A stretch of 64,000 bases of DNA, taken from assembly GCF_014648055.1 (NCBI RefSeq), contig NZ_BMQJ01000015.1, positions 124,001-188,000 on the forward strand, given 5' to 3'. Source of the stretch: Streptosporangium pseudovulgare (GTDB taxonomy: Bacteria > Actinomycetota > Actinomycetes > Streptosporangiales > Streptosporangiaceae). The position numbers were made by a program, and so were the translations under genes. This document shows positions 8,805 through 18,661 of this stretch, in pieces. The notes under the pieces are model-generated. The model had not been told where the DNA came from. It was given only the letters and a program-made list of their open reading frames with translations, and ran no database searches. Positions within the stretch are counted from its first letter, which is position 1. Every line of letters begins with the position of its first letter.

Positions 8805-8835
8805 CCAACCGGTTGGAAGTCAACCAACTAGTTGG
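8805..8835. promoter_or_regulatory. twin-palindrome operator between MFS pump and TetR
   Basis: Two perfect 12-bp palindromes, CCAACCGGTTGG (8805-8816) and CCAACTAGTTGG (8824-8835), have centres 19 bp apart. The spacing suggests two TetR dimers on the same operator. The region lies between the divergent starts at 8787 and 8873. Confidence 0.85.
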
Positions 8836-8872
8836 ATAGCGCTTCGGCGGCCGGTCCCGTACACTTCGGCGC

Positions 8873-9556
8873 ATGCCGAAGGAATCCACCAGGGACGCCC
8901 TCCTGTCCGCCGCCCGCGCCGAGTTCGCCGCCCACGGCATCGCCGGGGCCCGGGTCGACCGCATCGCCGAGCGTGCCGGGGTCAACAAGGAGCGCATCTA
9001 CGGTTACTTCGGCAGCAAGGACAAGCTCTTCGACCAGGTCATGACCGCCGTGATGGACGAGCTGACCGCGGCGGTCGCCATGCCGGGCGACGACCCGGTC
9101 GAGTACGTCGCCAAGCTCTACGACTACTACCGCACCCACCCGGAACTGACCCGCCTGCTGATGTGGGAGTCGCTGCACTACCGCGACGGCGAACTGGAGG
9201 GGCAGGAGCACCGGGTCACCAAGTGCGTCAGGAAGGCCGAGTCGCTCGCCACCGGGCTCGGCCGCGAGCCGTCCCAGGAGACGGCGCGCACGATGATGAC
9301 GCTGATCGGGCTGGCCGGCTGGCCGGTGGTCATGTCACGGCTCGGCCGGATCATCCTCGGCGACGAGGCGGTGACCGAGGAGGGGCGGCTGCGGATGCGC
9401 GAGCACCTCGTCGCCTTCGCCCGGGCCGCCCTGGGCGGAGAGCCGGACGGCGCCCGCCCGGCCCCGGGCGGGGAGCCGGCGGGGGCCGGGGGCGGGCGGC
9501 CGAGCGGGGCCGCGGACGGGGACGCGAACGGTCCCCGTCCGGACGGCCCCGCCTAG
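8873..9556 (+). CDS. TetR-family regulator, 227 aa
   Basis: N-terminal TetR helix-turn-helix (residues 5-50; AHGIAGARVDRIAERAGVNK, then IYGYFGSKDKLF) followed by a helical ligand domain resembling TetR C-terminal domains with a WESLHYRDGE segment. The last 40 residues are a Gly/Pro/Ala-rich tail beyond the usual fold. It probably represses the divergent MFS gene and itself through the palindromes at 8805-8835. Its stop is 10 bases from the convergent stop of the DUF305 gene, with no terminator visible between them. Confidence 0.9.
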   Translation: MPKESTRDALLSAARAEFAAHGIAGARVDRIAERAGVNKERIYGYFGSKDKLFDQVMTAVMDELTAAVAMPGDDPVEYVAKLYDYYRTHPELTRLLMWESLHYRDGELEGQEHRVTKCVRKAESLATGLGREPSQETARTMMTLIGLAGWPVVMSRLGRIILGDEAVTEEGRLRMREHLVAFARAALGGEPDGARPAPGGEPAGAGGGRPSGAADGDANGPRPDGPA

Positions 9557-9566
9557 GACGGCCGGC

Positions 9567-10232
9567 TCACAGCCGGTCGAGGAGCTTCCGCATCTGCTTG
9601 ATCTCGGCCTGCTGGGCGGCGATGATGTCGGCCGCGAGCTTCTTGGCGGCGGGGTCGGCGCCCTGTGCCTGCTCGGTCTCGGCCATGCCGACCGCGCCCT
9701 CGTGGTGGGCGATCATCATCTTCGCGAACATCCGGTCGAACTCGGCGCCCTTGGCCGCCTTGAGGTCGGCCATGTCCTTCTCGCTCATCATGCCGGGCAT
9801 GTCGTGTCCCATGTGGCCGCCGTCGGGCATCTCGGGCGCGCCCCAGGCCCTGAGCCAGCCGGTCATGGTGGCGATCTCCGGGTCCTGCGCTCCCTTGATC
9901 TTCGCGGCCAGGTCCTTCACCTCCGGGTCGGCGGCCCGGGTCTCGGCGAGTTCGGCCATCGTGACGGCCTGCCGGTGGTGCGGGATCATCATCTGGGCGA
10001 ACATCACGTCGGCGGCGTTGGAGCCGGCCGCCGGCGAGGTGCTCTCGGCGGGTGAGGCGCTCGCGGCGGTCGCGGGCGCACCGCTCGTCATGCCGGTGTT
10101 GCCCGGCTGGGCGCTCGTCGCGCCGTCCCCGCCGCCGCAGGCGGTGAGGAGCGCGAGGGCGCCGGCCCCGGCGGTGACGGCGAGGGCGAGCCTGCGCAGC
10201 GCGGGGCGGGTGAGGTGATCGGTGGACATCAT
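9567..10232 (-). CDS. DUF305 lipoprotein, 221 aa
   Basis: Exported lipoprotein: residues 1-31 form a signal peptide ending in a lipobox (LLTAC, Cys32). After a Ser/Ala/Thr linker come the two hallmark DUF305 motifs MMIPHH (81-86) and MMIAHH (172-177), each in a ferritin-like helical bundle, separated by a Met/His-rich segment (GGHMGHDMPGMM) typical of copper or silver contact. The family is common in metal-resistance contexts; the exact activity is not established. The start at 10232 follows AAGAGAA. The DUF6153 gene upstream is on the same strand and probably cotranscribed. Confidence 0.85.
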   Translation of the reverse strand: MMSTDHLTRPALRRLALAVTAGAGALALLTACGGGDGATSAQPGNTGMTSGAPATAASASPAESTSPAAGSNAADVMFAQMMIPHHRQAVTMAELAETRAADPEVKDLAAKIKGAQDPEIATMTGWLRAWGAPEMPDGGHMGHDMPGMMSEKDMADLKAAKGAEFDRMFAKMMIAHHEGAVGMAETEQAQGADPAAKKLAADIIAAQQAEIKQMRKLLDRL

Positions 10233-10315
10233 CGCGTTCTCTTTTCGTTTCCGTCGGGTCTGCGAACCGGTCGTCCGCGGGCGCGTTCCAGCCGCCGCCC
10301 GCGGGGGCGGCCGGC

Positions 10316-10777
10316 CTATATGCGCAGGACCGACAGACGCGCGAGACGCAGAGCCGTCCTCCGCGGGGGCGGCCGGGCGACGAGCGGCGCCGGCCGTACG
10401 CCGGCGGGCCGCGTCTCCCGGCTCCGCCGCGTCCACGCCCACGCCGCACCGGCGAGGAACAGCACGAGCGAGGTGAGCACGGCCAGACAGACGGAGGACG
10501 GATCGGAGGAGGGAAGGGTGCCGCCGGGGCCGGAGAGCGAGCTCCCGGGGTCCGGCGCCAGGTGGGACACCGTGTCCCCGTGGTCGCTGAGCGAGAGGGC
10601 GGCGGGCGAGAGGGCGTGGACCGCGGGGGCGGCCTCCCCCATGCCGGGCATGCCGTCGTGCCGCCCGCCGTGGTCGAGGTGCCCGAGCGTGTGCATCCCG
10701 GCGATGCCGAGGACCAGGGCGACGAGGAGCAGCCAGCGGTACGCCGGAAGGGCGGGCCGGCGGATCGTGTCGTCCAT
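10316..10777 (-). CDS. DUF6153 membrane protein, 153 aa
   Basis: Small membrane protein with one hydrophobic segment near the N-terminus (YRWLLLVALVLGIAGMHTLGH) and a second near residues 92-112. Met/His-rich stretches (HLDHGGRHDGMPGMG) lie between them on the predicted outer side, and the chain ends in LSVLRI, the characteristic end of DUF6153 proteins. It sits 83 bases upstream of the DUF305 lipoprotein gene; this pair recurs in actinomycetes, which suggests a shared envelope role with copper or another soft metal. That role is inferred from composition. Confidence 0.75.
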   Translation of the reverse strand: MDDTIRRPALPAYRWLLLVALVLGIAGMHTLGHLDHGGRHDGMPGMGEAAPAVHALSPAALSLSDHGDTVSHLAPDPGSSLSGPGGTLPSSDPSSVCLAVLTSLVLFLAGAAWAWTRRSRETRPAGVRPAPLVARPPPRRTALRLARLSVLRI

Positions 10778-10894
10778 CTGCCCTCCCCCGAGTTCGCGCC
10801 CCGCCCGTCACACGGGCCTGTCCCCTCAGAAAAGCATATGGCGGCCCCGTGCCGATCCCCCCACGACCCCGGTGCCCGTCGCATCCTCATCCGC

Positions 10895-11665
10895 ATGTCA
10901 AAGAACATGACGGACGAACCGGCGGACGCGGTGGAGTCCCTGGTCTCGCTTCTCGACTCCTTCGACGACCTTCCCGCCGCGGCCGGGCTGCGGACCCTGT
11001 CGTACCGGCTCCTCGGCGTGGCTCCCGGGGCGACCGTGGTGGACGTGGGCTGCGGCGCGGGCCGGGCCGTCGCGGAGATGGCGGAGCTGGGCGCGACGGC
11101 GGTCGGTGTGGACGTGGACGAGCGGATGGTGGCCACGGCCCGGCGGCGCCGGCCGCACGCCGACGTACGGCTCGGCGACGCCTGCGACCTACCGTTCGGG
11201 GACGGTGAGCTGACCGGGTACCGGGCGGAGAAGGTGCTCCACGACCTCGCCGATCCTGCTCGGGCGCTCGCCGAGGCGGCACGTGTGCTCGCCCCGGGAG
11301 GACACGCCGTGCTCATCGGCCAGGACTGGGACACGTTCGTGATCGACTCCGACGATCCGGAGCTCACCCGTCTCATGGTCCACGCCCGCGCCGGGACCGT
11401 ACCCGCTCCCCTCGCGGCGCGCCGCCACCGCAACCTGCTGCTGGACGCCGGCTTCGAGGATGTGGCCGTGGAGGTGCGCACCGGCGTCTTCACCGACGTG
11501 ACGGCGCTGCCGATGCTGACCGGGCTCGCCGGGGCCGCGTGCTCCGCCGGCGCCGTCACCCGCGAGCGGGCCGACGCATGGCTCGCCGAGCAGGCCGAGC
11601 GGGGACGGGCCGGGCGGCTCTTCCTCGCGGTGCCGCTGTTCGTGGCGAGCGGCCGGCGGCCCTGA
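10895..11665 (+). CDS. SAM-dependent methyltransferase, 256 aa
   Basis: Class I Rossmann methyltransferase of the UbiE/Methyltransf_11 type. The SAM-binding motif VVDVGCGAGRAVAEMA (about residues 48-63) and acidic VGVDVDE, then GDACDLPFGDGELTGYRAEKVLHDL, match the fold. Length is normal for a small-molecule methyltransferase. The ATG at 10895 has no strong ribosome binding site. It runs convergently into gpgS, with 12 bases between the stops. The substrate cannot be predicted. Confidence 0.85.
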   Translation: MSKNMTDEPADAVESLVSLLDSFDDLPAAAGLRTLSYRLLGVAPGATVVDVGCGAGRAVAEMAELGATAVGVDVDERMVATARRRRPHADVRLGDACDLPFGDGELTGYRAEKVLHDLADPARALAEAARVLAPGGHAVLIGQDWDTFVIDSDDPELTRLMVHARAGTVPAPLAARRHRNLLLDAGFEDVAVEVRTGVFTDVTALPMLTGLAGAACSAGAVTRERADAWLAEQAERGRAGRLFLAVPLFVASGRRP

Positions 11666-11677
11666 CGGGGCGGAAGG

Positions 11678-12643
11678 TCAGCCGGTGGCGCGGGAACGCC
11701 GGTCGGGGACGGTGGCCATCGGGGGACGCTCGGCGACGGCCGTGTCGCGGACGGCCGCCCGGTGTCCCCCGGCTCCCCCGGGCTCGCGGCGGAACTGCAC
11801 CAGCCGGGGGGACGGCTCGTGCAGGGGGATCATCTTGTTCTGGCGTTCCAGCCGGGACCAGCAGGTCTGCAGGATCTGGGCGGCCATGCCGCCGAGCGCC
11901 TCGGTGGACTGGTGGGAGTGGACCCGGCGACCCAGGTCGACCTGGGCGAGGGCGTCGAGCCCGGCGAGCTCCAGCAGGTCGATCAGCAGGGCCAGCTCCA
12001 CGCCGTAGCCGGTGACGAACGGGACGCGCTCCAGCGCGGAGCGTCGCCCGGCGTACTCCCCCGCCAGAGGCTGGACGAACCCGGCGAGCATCGGCCAGTG
12101 CAGGTTGAGCAGCGGGCGGGCGACGAGCTCGGTGACGCGCCCGCCGCCGCCCTGGACGTCCCGCAGCGGCCGGTCGTAGCAGCCCTTGACGTAGACCACG
12201 CCCGGGTCGGCGAGCAGCGGGCCGAGCAGCCCGGTCACGAACGAGGTCCGGAACTCGCGCAGGTCGGCGTCGACGAAGACCAGCAGGTCGCCGGAGGTCG
12301 CGGCGAGCGACTTCCACAGCGCCTCCCCCTTGCCGTCCAGCGGCTTGAGGTCGGGGAGGACCTCGTCCTGTGCCACCACCCTGGCGCCGGCCCGGGCGGC
12401 GCGCGCGGCGGTGTCGTCCACCGAGCGGGAGTCGACGACCACGAGCTCGTCCACGAGGGGGGCCGCGTCCATCAGGTCGCGCCGGATCGCGGTGACGATG
12501 TCCCCGACCGTCTCGGCCTCGTCGCGCGCGGGCAGCACGACGCTGACGGTCGCGCCGCCCTTGGCCTCCAGCAGCCACGGCAGCGGCCAGTCCTTCGACG
12601 ATGAGGTGCGTTTCCGCAGCCATGCCTCCACTTCAGGCAGCAC
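11678..12643 (-). CDS. gpgS: glucosyl-3-phosphoglycerate synthase, 321 aa
   Basis: GT81-family retaining glycosyltransferase that joins a nucleotide-sugar-derived glucose to 3-phosphoglycerate, the first step toward glucosylglycerate and methylglucose lipopolysaccharide. The GT-A fold is clear: VSVVLPARDEAETVG, ELVVVDSRSVDDT, and metal-binding DAD at 125-127 (FVDADLREF), then GYGVELALLIDL. The family's usual length is about 320 residues. Translation starts at GTG 12643 after GAAGGGTGG. The C-terminal 30 residues are a variable Arg/Pro tail. It is divergent from the CHAT-like gene at 12785. Confidence 0.9.
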   Translation of the reverse strand: MLPEVEAWLRKRTSSSKDWPLPWLLEAKGGATVSVVLPARDEAETVGDIVTAIRRDLMDAAPLVDELVVVDSRSVDDTAARAARAGARVVAQDEVLPDLKPLDGKGEALWKSLAATSGDLLVFVDADLREFRTSFVTGLLGPLLADPGVVYVKGCYDRPLRDVQGGGGRVTELVARPLLNLHWPMLAGFVQPLAGEYAGRRSALERVPFVTGYGVELALLIDLLELAGLDALAQVDLGRRVHSHQSTEALGGMAAQILQTCWSRLERQNKMIPLHEPSPRLVQFRREPGGAGGHRAAVRDTAVAERPPMATVPDRRSRATG

Positions 12644-12784
12644 AGCCCACCCTTCTCATCATCGGCGACCTACGGCTATCACCATATGCGTCGATAATCA
12701 TGGACGAGTATCGGGGAACACCTCCTGTCTTCTGTGCTCCCCGCAGGTGGGAGGATCTGCACAGACCGGAGGGAAAGGGGCACC

Positions 12785-15346
12785 ATGGACCCGGTGGCCG
12801 TGATGAAGGCGGCACGCATCGTCCGTGACGAGCTTGACCGGCTGCTGGGCGGGTCTTCCGGGGAACTACGCGGGCGACTCGATCCGCTGCTGGCCGAGGA
12901 GGGCCGGCATGCCCCCGGGCCGCTGGCCGACGCCATCGTGATGCTGATCGTCCAGTACGGTCCCGTCTGGGAACGGTTCAGCGAGCTGATGGCCGCGGGC
13001 GACGTGGACGGCATGAACGGCGTGAACGGCGGCGAACCCGCCGGTCCCGGCATGCCGCCGTACGGCCCGGCCCATCCCGGCGGGCCACTCCCCGGTTCCC
13101 CGAACCCGCCGATGCCGCCCCCCGGGCCAGGGATGCCGCTCCCCGGTTCCCCGAACCCGCCGATGCCGCTCTCCGGTCCCGCGGGCCCCGGTGCGCCTCC
13201 GCCCGCCGCGGGAGGGCCGAACCCGCCGCTCCCCGCGCCCGCCGGCCCGCCGCTGATCGCCGAGCCGGTGGACGTGAATCCGCCGGTCATCGGCCAGGTG
13301 GAGCCGGAGCCACCCGCCGGACCGGTCTCCCCGGAGTGGCCGTCCCCCGCTCAGGACGGGCGGGAAGCGCCCGCCCTCCCGCTCCACGACGGCCGGATCG
13401 GCCCGGAAACACCGTCCGACGGGCTCCCGGACGGGCAGGCCGCCCCGGGATGGCCGGCCGCGCCGGATGGTGATCCGCAGGCCGGGCCACCCGCTCCGCC
13501 GTCCGGGACGCCGCAGGCCACACCGCCGGGCCCGCCGCCCGGCCAGGCCACGCCGCCGGGTCCGCCCACCGGCCAGGCCGGGCCGGAGTGGCAGCCGCCC
13601 GGCCAGGTAGGACCGGAATGGGCGCCCCCGGGGCAGGCCGGGCCGCCCACGCGGGGCGGGTCCGAGTGGCCGCCGCCAGGTCAGGCCGTACCGCTGGGCC
13701 CACCGCACGGGCCCGGTGGGCCCAGCGGGCCCGTGTGGCCGCCGTCCGGGCCGGCCGGTGCGCCGCCCCCGCAGACGGGGCCGGCCGGTGCGCCCCCGGC
13801 GCGGACCGGGCCCGAGTGGCCGCCGCCCGGACTGCTGGGCTCCGCGCGGACCGAGGAGGCCCAGGCCACCACGTCCGTACGGCGGGACGGCTCGGAGGAG
13901 CCGCACCCCGCCCGTCCCGCGCAGGGCGGCAAGGGCCCCTCGGTGCTCGGCCGGCTGACCGGCGCCTTCCGCAGGCGGCGCGCCGAGTCCGTCCCCTCCG
14001 GCCCGGCGTGGGCCGGGTTCCCGCTGATCCAGGTGACCGGCGAGGTGGTCGCCGGGGCGGAGACGCGGGTGGAGGTAGGCGTGGTGCCCGGCGATCCCGG
14101 CGTGACCCCCGGCGCCCCGCCCGGAAACCCGGCCGCGGGTCCGGGCGCCGCTCCGGCGTCCCCGGCGGCGCCGTACACCGGTGAGCCGTTCGACCTGGAC
14201 GTCCAGCTCGTCGCCGAGGGGTTCGAGGCACCCGGCGGCTGGCGGGTGCGGCTGCGCGTCGATCCGGCGACGCCGTACCCGAGGACCGCGGTGCGTCTGG
14301 TGGCGCTCCCGCAGGAGCAGCCGGTCACCGCGCGGCAGATCCAGGCGGTCCACTCGGTGCGCGGCCAGGTGACCGGGTTCGGGGTGCGCGCGCTCGCCGT
14401 CGTCGGCGCCCCCGGCACGCTCCCCCAGGAGGGCGACGCGCAGCCGGTCGCCGGCACCCGGGTCCGGACGGGGAGCGACGCCGACCCGCCGGACGTCACG
14501 GCGGTCGTCGTGCACGGCGACCAGCCGGGACGGCTGTGGTGGACCTACCACTCGCCGCACTTCCTCACTCCCGACCGGGCGGAGGCCTGCGAGCTGGGCA
14601 CGCGGATCTCGGAGTTCGGGCGGAACCTGGCGGAGCAGGCCGGCAGTCTCGACGACATGGGACGCCGGATCGCCGCGCGGATCCCGCGGGGCTTCTGGGA
14701 GCTGCTGCACGCGGTGGCGGCCCGGGTGGCCCCGCGCCGCCCGAACGTGCTGATCGTCTCCCAGGAGACGCACGTCCCCTGGGAGCTGGCCGCGCTGGAG
14801 CACCCGTTCGACCCGTCGGTCCCGCCGTTCCTGAACTGCCAGACGGTGACCGGCCGCTGGCCGCTGGGCGGGCGGCGCCCGGAGCTGCCGCCGCCGGCGC
14901 GGGCGGCCGGGCGGAGCATGGCGGTGGTCTACGGCGGCGCCGAGCCCCACCCGCTGACCGGCGAGTACGGTGCCGCCCGGATCAACCCCGTACTGGGCGA
15001 GGTGCTGGCCCTGCTGTCCCAGCCCACGGACATGGTGCACTTCACCGCCGGAGGCTCGGCGGCCGAGGCGCTGGGCCGGGGCATGGGCGGCGCGCCGTTC
15101 GTCTTCCTGGAGGAGCCGGACGACTGCCAGGCGTTCCTGCTGGCGGGCGCGAGCGCGGTGGTCGCCCCGCTCTGGCCGGTCGGCGACGACGGCCTGCCGC
15201 GGGAGTTCTACCGGCGCTGCCTGGCCGGGGAGCCCCCGGCGGAGGTGCTGCGCTCCCTGCGCTGCCAGGCCCCGGCCACCGCGACGGCCTACCGGTTCTT
15301 CGGCCATCCGTCGCTGACGCTGTCGCCCGGCGGGCCGCCCGCGTGA
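12785..15346 (+). CDS. large CHAT-like effector-type protein, 853 aa
   Basis: Multidomain protein with no signal peptide. Residues 1-75 form a compact helical module resembling the small adaptor (effector-associated) domains of bacterial conflict proteins. About 80-390 is an extremely Pro/Gly-rich linker. About 405-600 is a beta-rich region (FDLDVQLVAEGFEAPGGW). The last about 245 residues match the CHAT caspase-like fold: NVLIVSQETHVPWELAALEHPF, MVHFTAGG and GASAVVAPLWPVGDD. The usual catalytic His of HFxxHG is Gly here, and the usual LNAC-type Cys position reads LEEP; a Cys follows nearby in DDCQAF, so protease activity is doubtful. The ATG at 12785 lies a few bases after GGGAAAGGGG. Family assignment of the ends is inference. 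Confidence 0.6.
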   Translation: MDPVAVMKAARIVRDELDRLLGGSSGELRGRLDPLLAEEGRHAPGPLADAIVMLIVQYGPVWERFSELMAAGDVDGMNGVNGGEPAGPGMPPYGPAHPGGPLPGSPNPPMPPPGPGMPLPGSPNPPMPLSGPAGPGAPPPAAGGPNPPLPAPAGPPLIAEPVDVNPPVIGQVEPEPPAGPVSPEWPSPAQDGREAPALPLHDGRIGPETPSDGLPDGQAAPGWPAAPDGDPQAGPPAPPSGTPQATPPGPPPGQATPPGPPTGQAGPEWQPPGQVGPEWAPPGQAGPPTRGGSEWPPPGQAVPLGPPHGPGGPSGPVWPPSGPAGAPPPQTGPAGAPPARTGPEWPPPGLLGSARTEEAQATTSVRRDGSEEPHPARPAQGGKGPSVLGRLTGAFRRRRAESVPSGPAWAGFPLIQVTGEVVAGAETRVEVGVVPGDPGVTPGAPPGNPAAGPGAAPASPAAPYTGEPFDLDVQLVAEGFEAPGGWRVRLRVDPATPYPRTAVRLVALPQEQPVTARQIQAVHSVRGQVTGFGVRALAVVGAPGTLPQEGDAQPVAGTRVRTGSDADPPDVTAVVVHGDQPGRLWWTYHSPHFLTPDRAEACELGTRISEFGRNLAEQAGSLDDMGRRIAARIPRGFWELLHAVAARVAPRRPNVLIVSQETHVPWELAALEHPFDPSVPPFLNCQTVTGRWPLGGRRPELPPPARAAGRSMAVVYGGAEPHPLTGEYGAARINPVLGEVLALLSQPTDMVHFTAGGSAAEALGRGMGGAPFVFLEEPDDCQAFLLAGASAVVAPLWPVGDDGLPREFYRRCLAGEPPAEVLRSLRCQAPATATAYRFFGHPSLTLSPGGPPA

Positions 15347-15449
15347 CGGACCGCCCCGGCGGACCGCGTGACACGCCGTGCCCGCCGGGACGCCGCGGTT
15401 CCACCCGGCCGGGTGACGCCGCGCCGGCCGGAGGACGGGGCGGCGCGGG

Positions 15450-16919
15450 TCAGTCGAGGGCGTGGCGCTCCAGGAAGGTGTAGACGTCGGCCTCGTCCAC
15501 TCCCGGGAACGAGCCCGGGGGCAGCGCCGCCAGGACGTGGGAGTTGCCCCGGGCGGAGGGCCAGGCGTAGCCCTCCCAGCGGCGGGCCAGCTCGACCGGC
15601 GGGCGGCGGCAGCAGTCACCGGTGGGGCAGCCGGAGCGGGTCCGGTTGGTGGTCTCCCGCCCGCGGAACCAGCGCGACTCCCGGTACGGCACGCCGAGGG
15701 TGATCGCGAAGTTCCGCTCGCGGCTCGGATCGACGTGCGCGACGCAGAAGTAGGTGCCGGTGGGCGAGTCGGAGTACTGGTAGAAGACCGAGAACCGGTC
15801 CGGTGAGAGGAAGACCTGCCGGCCCGACCACTGCTGGCACATCCGCTGGCCCTCGATCGCGCCCTGCTCGTCGGCGGGGAAGACGATGCCGTCGTTCTCG
15901 TAGGCCTTGTAGATGATGCCGCCGGCGTCGTTGCGGACGAAGTGGCAGACCAGGTCCAGGTGGTGGGTGGCGAGGTTGGTGAAGCGGTGCGCGGCCATCT
16001 CGTAGGAGACGGCGTAGACGTCGCGCAGGTCCTCCACGCTCAGCGCCCGGTCCTGCTTGGCCTCCCGCAGGTACGGCACGGCCGTGGCCTCGGGCACCAG
16101 CACGGCCGCGGCGAAGTAGTTGGCCTCGGTGCGCTGGCGCAGGAAGTCGGCGAAGTCGCGCGGTTTGTGGTGGCCGAGGGCGAGGTGGCCGAGGGTCTGC
16201 AGCAGGATGGTGCGCGGCGTGTGCATGCCGAGCTGCTCGTGCTTGACGTAGATGCGCCGGTTGCGCAGGTCGGTGATGGAGCGCACCGAGCGCGGCAGGT
16301 CCTGGACGGTCTGCACGGTGTAGCCGAAGTGCGTGACCAGGGCCTGGACGGTGCTCTGCGACAGCGCGCCGGCGCGGTAGCCGACGGCCGACAGCGCCTC
16401 GGCCGCGGCCTTCTCGATCTCCTCGAAGTAGTTGCCCAGCTCGCGCTGCGTACGGCGCAGCTCGGCGTTGGCGGCGCGTGCCTCCTCGGGGGTGGCGGTG
16501 CCCTTGGCCTGGCGTGAGCGCAGCTCGCCGTACAGGCCGAGGATGTGCTCCAGCACGTCATTGGGGACGCGGGCGGAGACCTTGAGCCTGGCCAGGCCGA
16601 GCCCGGCGTAGACCGGGTCGCGCTGCGCCTCCTCCAGCGCCATCTCCAGCTGCGCCCGCCTGCTGGGCGCCTGGCGGCGCAGCAGCTCCTCCACCGGCAC
16701 GTTCAGCGCGGCGGCCAGCGACTTCAGCAGCGACAGCTTCGGCTCGCGCTTGCCGTTCTCCAGCAGGGACAGCTGGCTGGGGGCGCGGCCGACGCGCTCG
16801 CCGAGGTCGGCGAGGGTCAGGCCGCGCTGCTTGCGCAGGTGGCGGAGACGCTGGCCGAACGCGATGAGGTCCAGCTCCTGCGTCAAGGTCAGCGGTTCTT
16901 CACCCACCAGTGATCCCAT
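15450..16919 (-). CDS. ramB: RamB-like XRE regulator of acetate metabolism, 489 aa
   Basis: N-terminal XRE helix-turn-helix (residues 20-75; LRKQRGLTLADLGERVG, then APSQLSLLENGKREPKLSLLK) followed by an IrrE/ImmA-like domain with HLALGHHKPRDFADF and the C-terminal short-chain fatty acyl regulator domain (DUF2083) rich in Cys (GCPTGDCCRRPP). This is the RamB architecture. In Corynebacterium and Mycobacterium RamB binds upstream of aceA; here the gene is divergent from aceA across 239 bases holding two inverted repeats. It presumably senses acetyl or acyl-CoA status. The ATG at 16919 is the longest start; the helix-turn-helix begins at residue 20. Confidence 0.9.
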   Translation of the reverse strand: MGSLVGEEPLTLTQELDLIAFGQRLRHLRKQRGLTLADLGERVGRAPSQLSLLENGKREPKLSLLKSLAAALNVPVEELLRRQAPSRRAQLEMALEEAQRDPVYAGLGLARLKVSARVPNDVLEHILGLYGELRSRQAKGTATPEEARAANAELRRTQRELGNYFEEIEKAAAEALSAVGYRAGALSQSTVQALVTHFGYTVQTVQDLPRSVRSITDLRNRRIYVKHEQLGMHTPRTILLQTLGHLALGHHKPRDFADFLRQRTEANYFAAAVLVPEATAVPYLREAKQDRALSVEDLRDVYAVSYEMAAHRFTNLATHHLDLVCHFVRNDAGGIIYKAYENDGIVFPADEQGAIEGQRMCQQWSGRQVFLSPDRFSVFYQYSDSPTGTYFCVAHVDPSRERNFAITLGVPYRESRWFRGRETTNRTRSGCPTGDCCRRPPVELARRWEGYAWPSARGNSHVLAALPPGSFPGVDEADVYTFLERHALD

Positions 16920-17001
16920 ACTCCGATGCTAGACGAAATTTCAACGGATATTTCCATACAGGGAGGGCGGGCGTGACCCGCGTCGCGTGATTGGTCTAGT
17001 C

Positions 17002-17017
17002 CACAGCGCAAACTGTG
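17002..17017. promoter_or_regulatory. candidate RamB operator in ramB-aceA gap
   Basis: CACAG and CTGTG arms flank CGCAAA, giving CACAGCGCAAACTGTG. The core AGTTTGCG on the other strand resembles the A/T-rich AnTTTGC-type RamB motif described in corynebacteria. It sits about 140 bases before aceA and 83 bases before ramB. Confidence 0.45.
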
Positions 17018-17032
17018 CGGTTCTTCTGCTCT

Positions 17033-17050
17033 GAATACCGTCTGGTATTC
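17033..17050. promoter_or_regulatory. perfect inverted repeat in ramB-aceA gap
   Basis: GAATACC (17033-17039) and GGTATTC (17044-17050) form a perfect 7-bp inverted repeat around GTCT, about 110 bases upstream of the aceA start. Candidate operator for RamB or a second regulator. Confidence 0.5.
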
Positions 17051-17158
17051 GCTCTGTGGGAAAAAATGACGTTCTTTCGCCAACTTCGGCCTTGTTCGCC
17101 CGTTTCGCCCCGACTCACACTCAGACCAAGGCACCCAGGGGACGACAAGGAGTGAAAA

Positions 17159-18448
<1,290 letters not shown>

Positions 18449-18460
18449 CCCGCGGGGACG

Positions 18461-18488
18461 CGCGCCGGCGGCGGTGACCGCCGGCGCG
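18461..18488 (+). terminator. first terminator hairpin after aceA
   Basis: CGCGCCGGCGG (18461-18471) pairs with CCGCCGGCGCG (18478-18488) around a six-base loop, 12 bases after the aceA stop. Confidence 0.7.
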
Positions 18489-18540
18489 GACCGGGCCGGG
18501 AAGCGGTGGCGGAACGGCTCGGCGCCGAACAAGGCGAGAA

Positions 18541-18580
18541 GAAGGGGGCCCGCCGGTCAGACGACCGGCGGGCCCCCTTC
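18541..18580. terminator. strong 18-bp terminator hairpin
   Basis: A perfect 18-bp stem (18541-18558 with 18563-18580) around the loop AGAC. It lies between aceA and the convergent small secreted protein gene and can serve both strands. Confidence 0.85.
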
Positions 18581-18661
18581 TCTGACGCCGTCAGCCGGTG
18601 AGGCGCAGGTCGGCGCCTTCCGGGCCCGGCGACGTCCGACGCGCGGCCACGATCACGGAGG

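Noticed and set aside
12866-15619. 917-codon minus-strand frame opposite the CHAT-like gene
   Set aside because: It is caused by the biased Pro/Gly codons of the real gene on the other strand.
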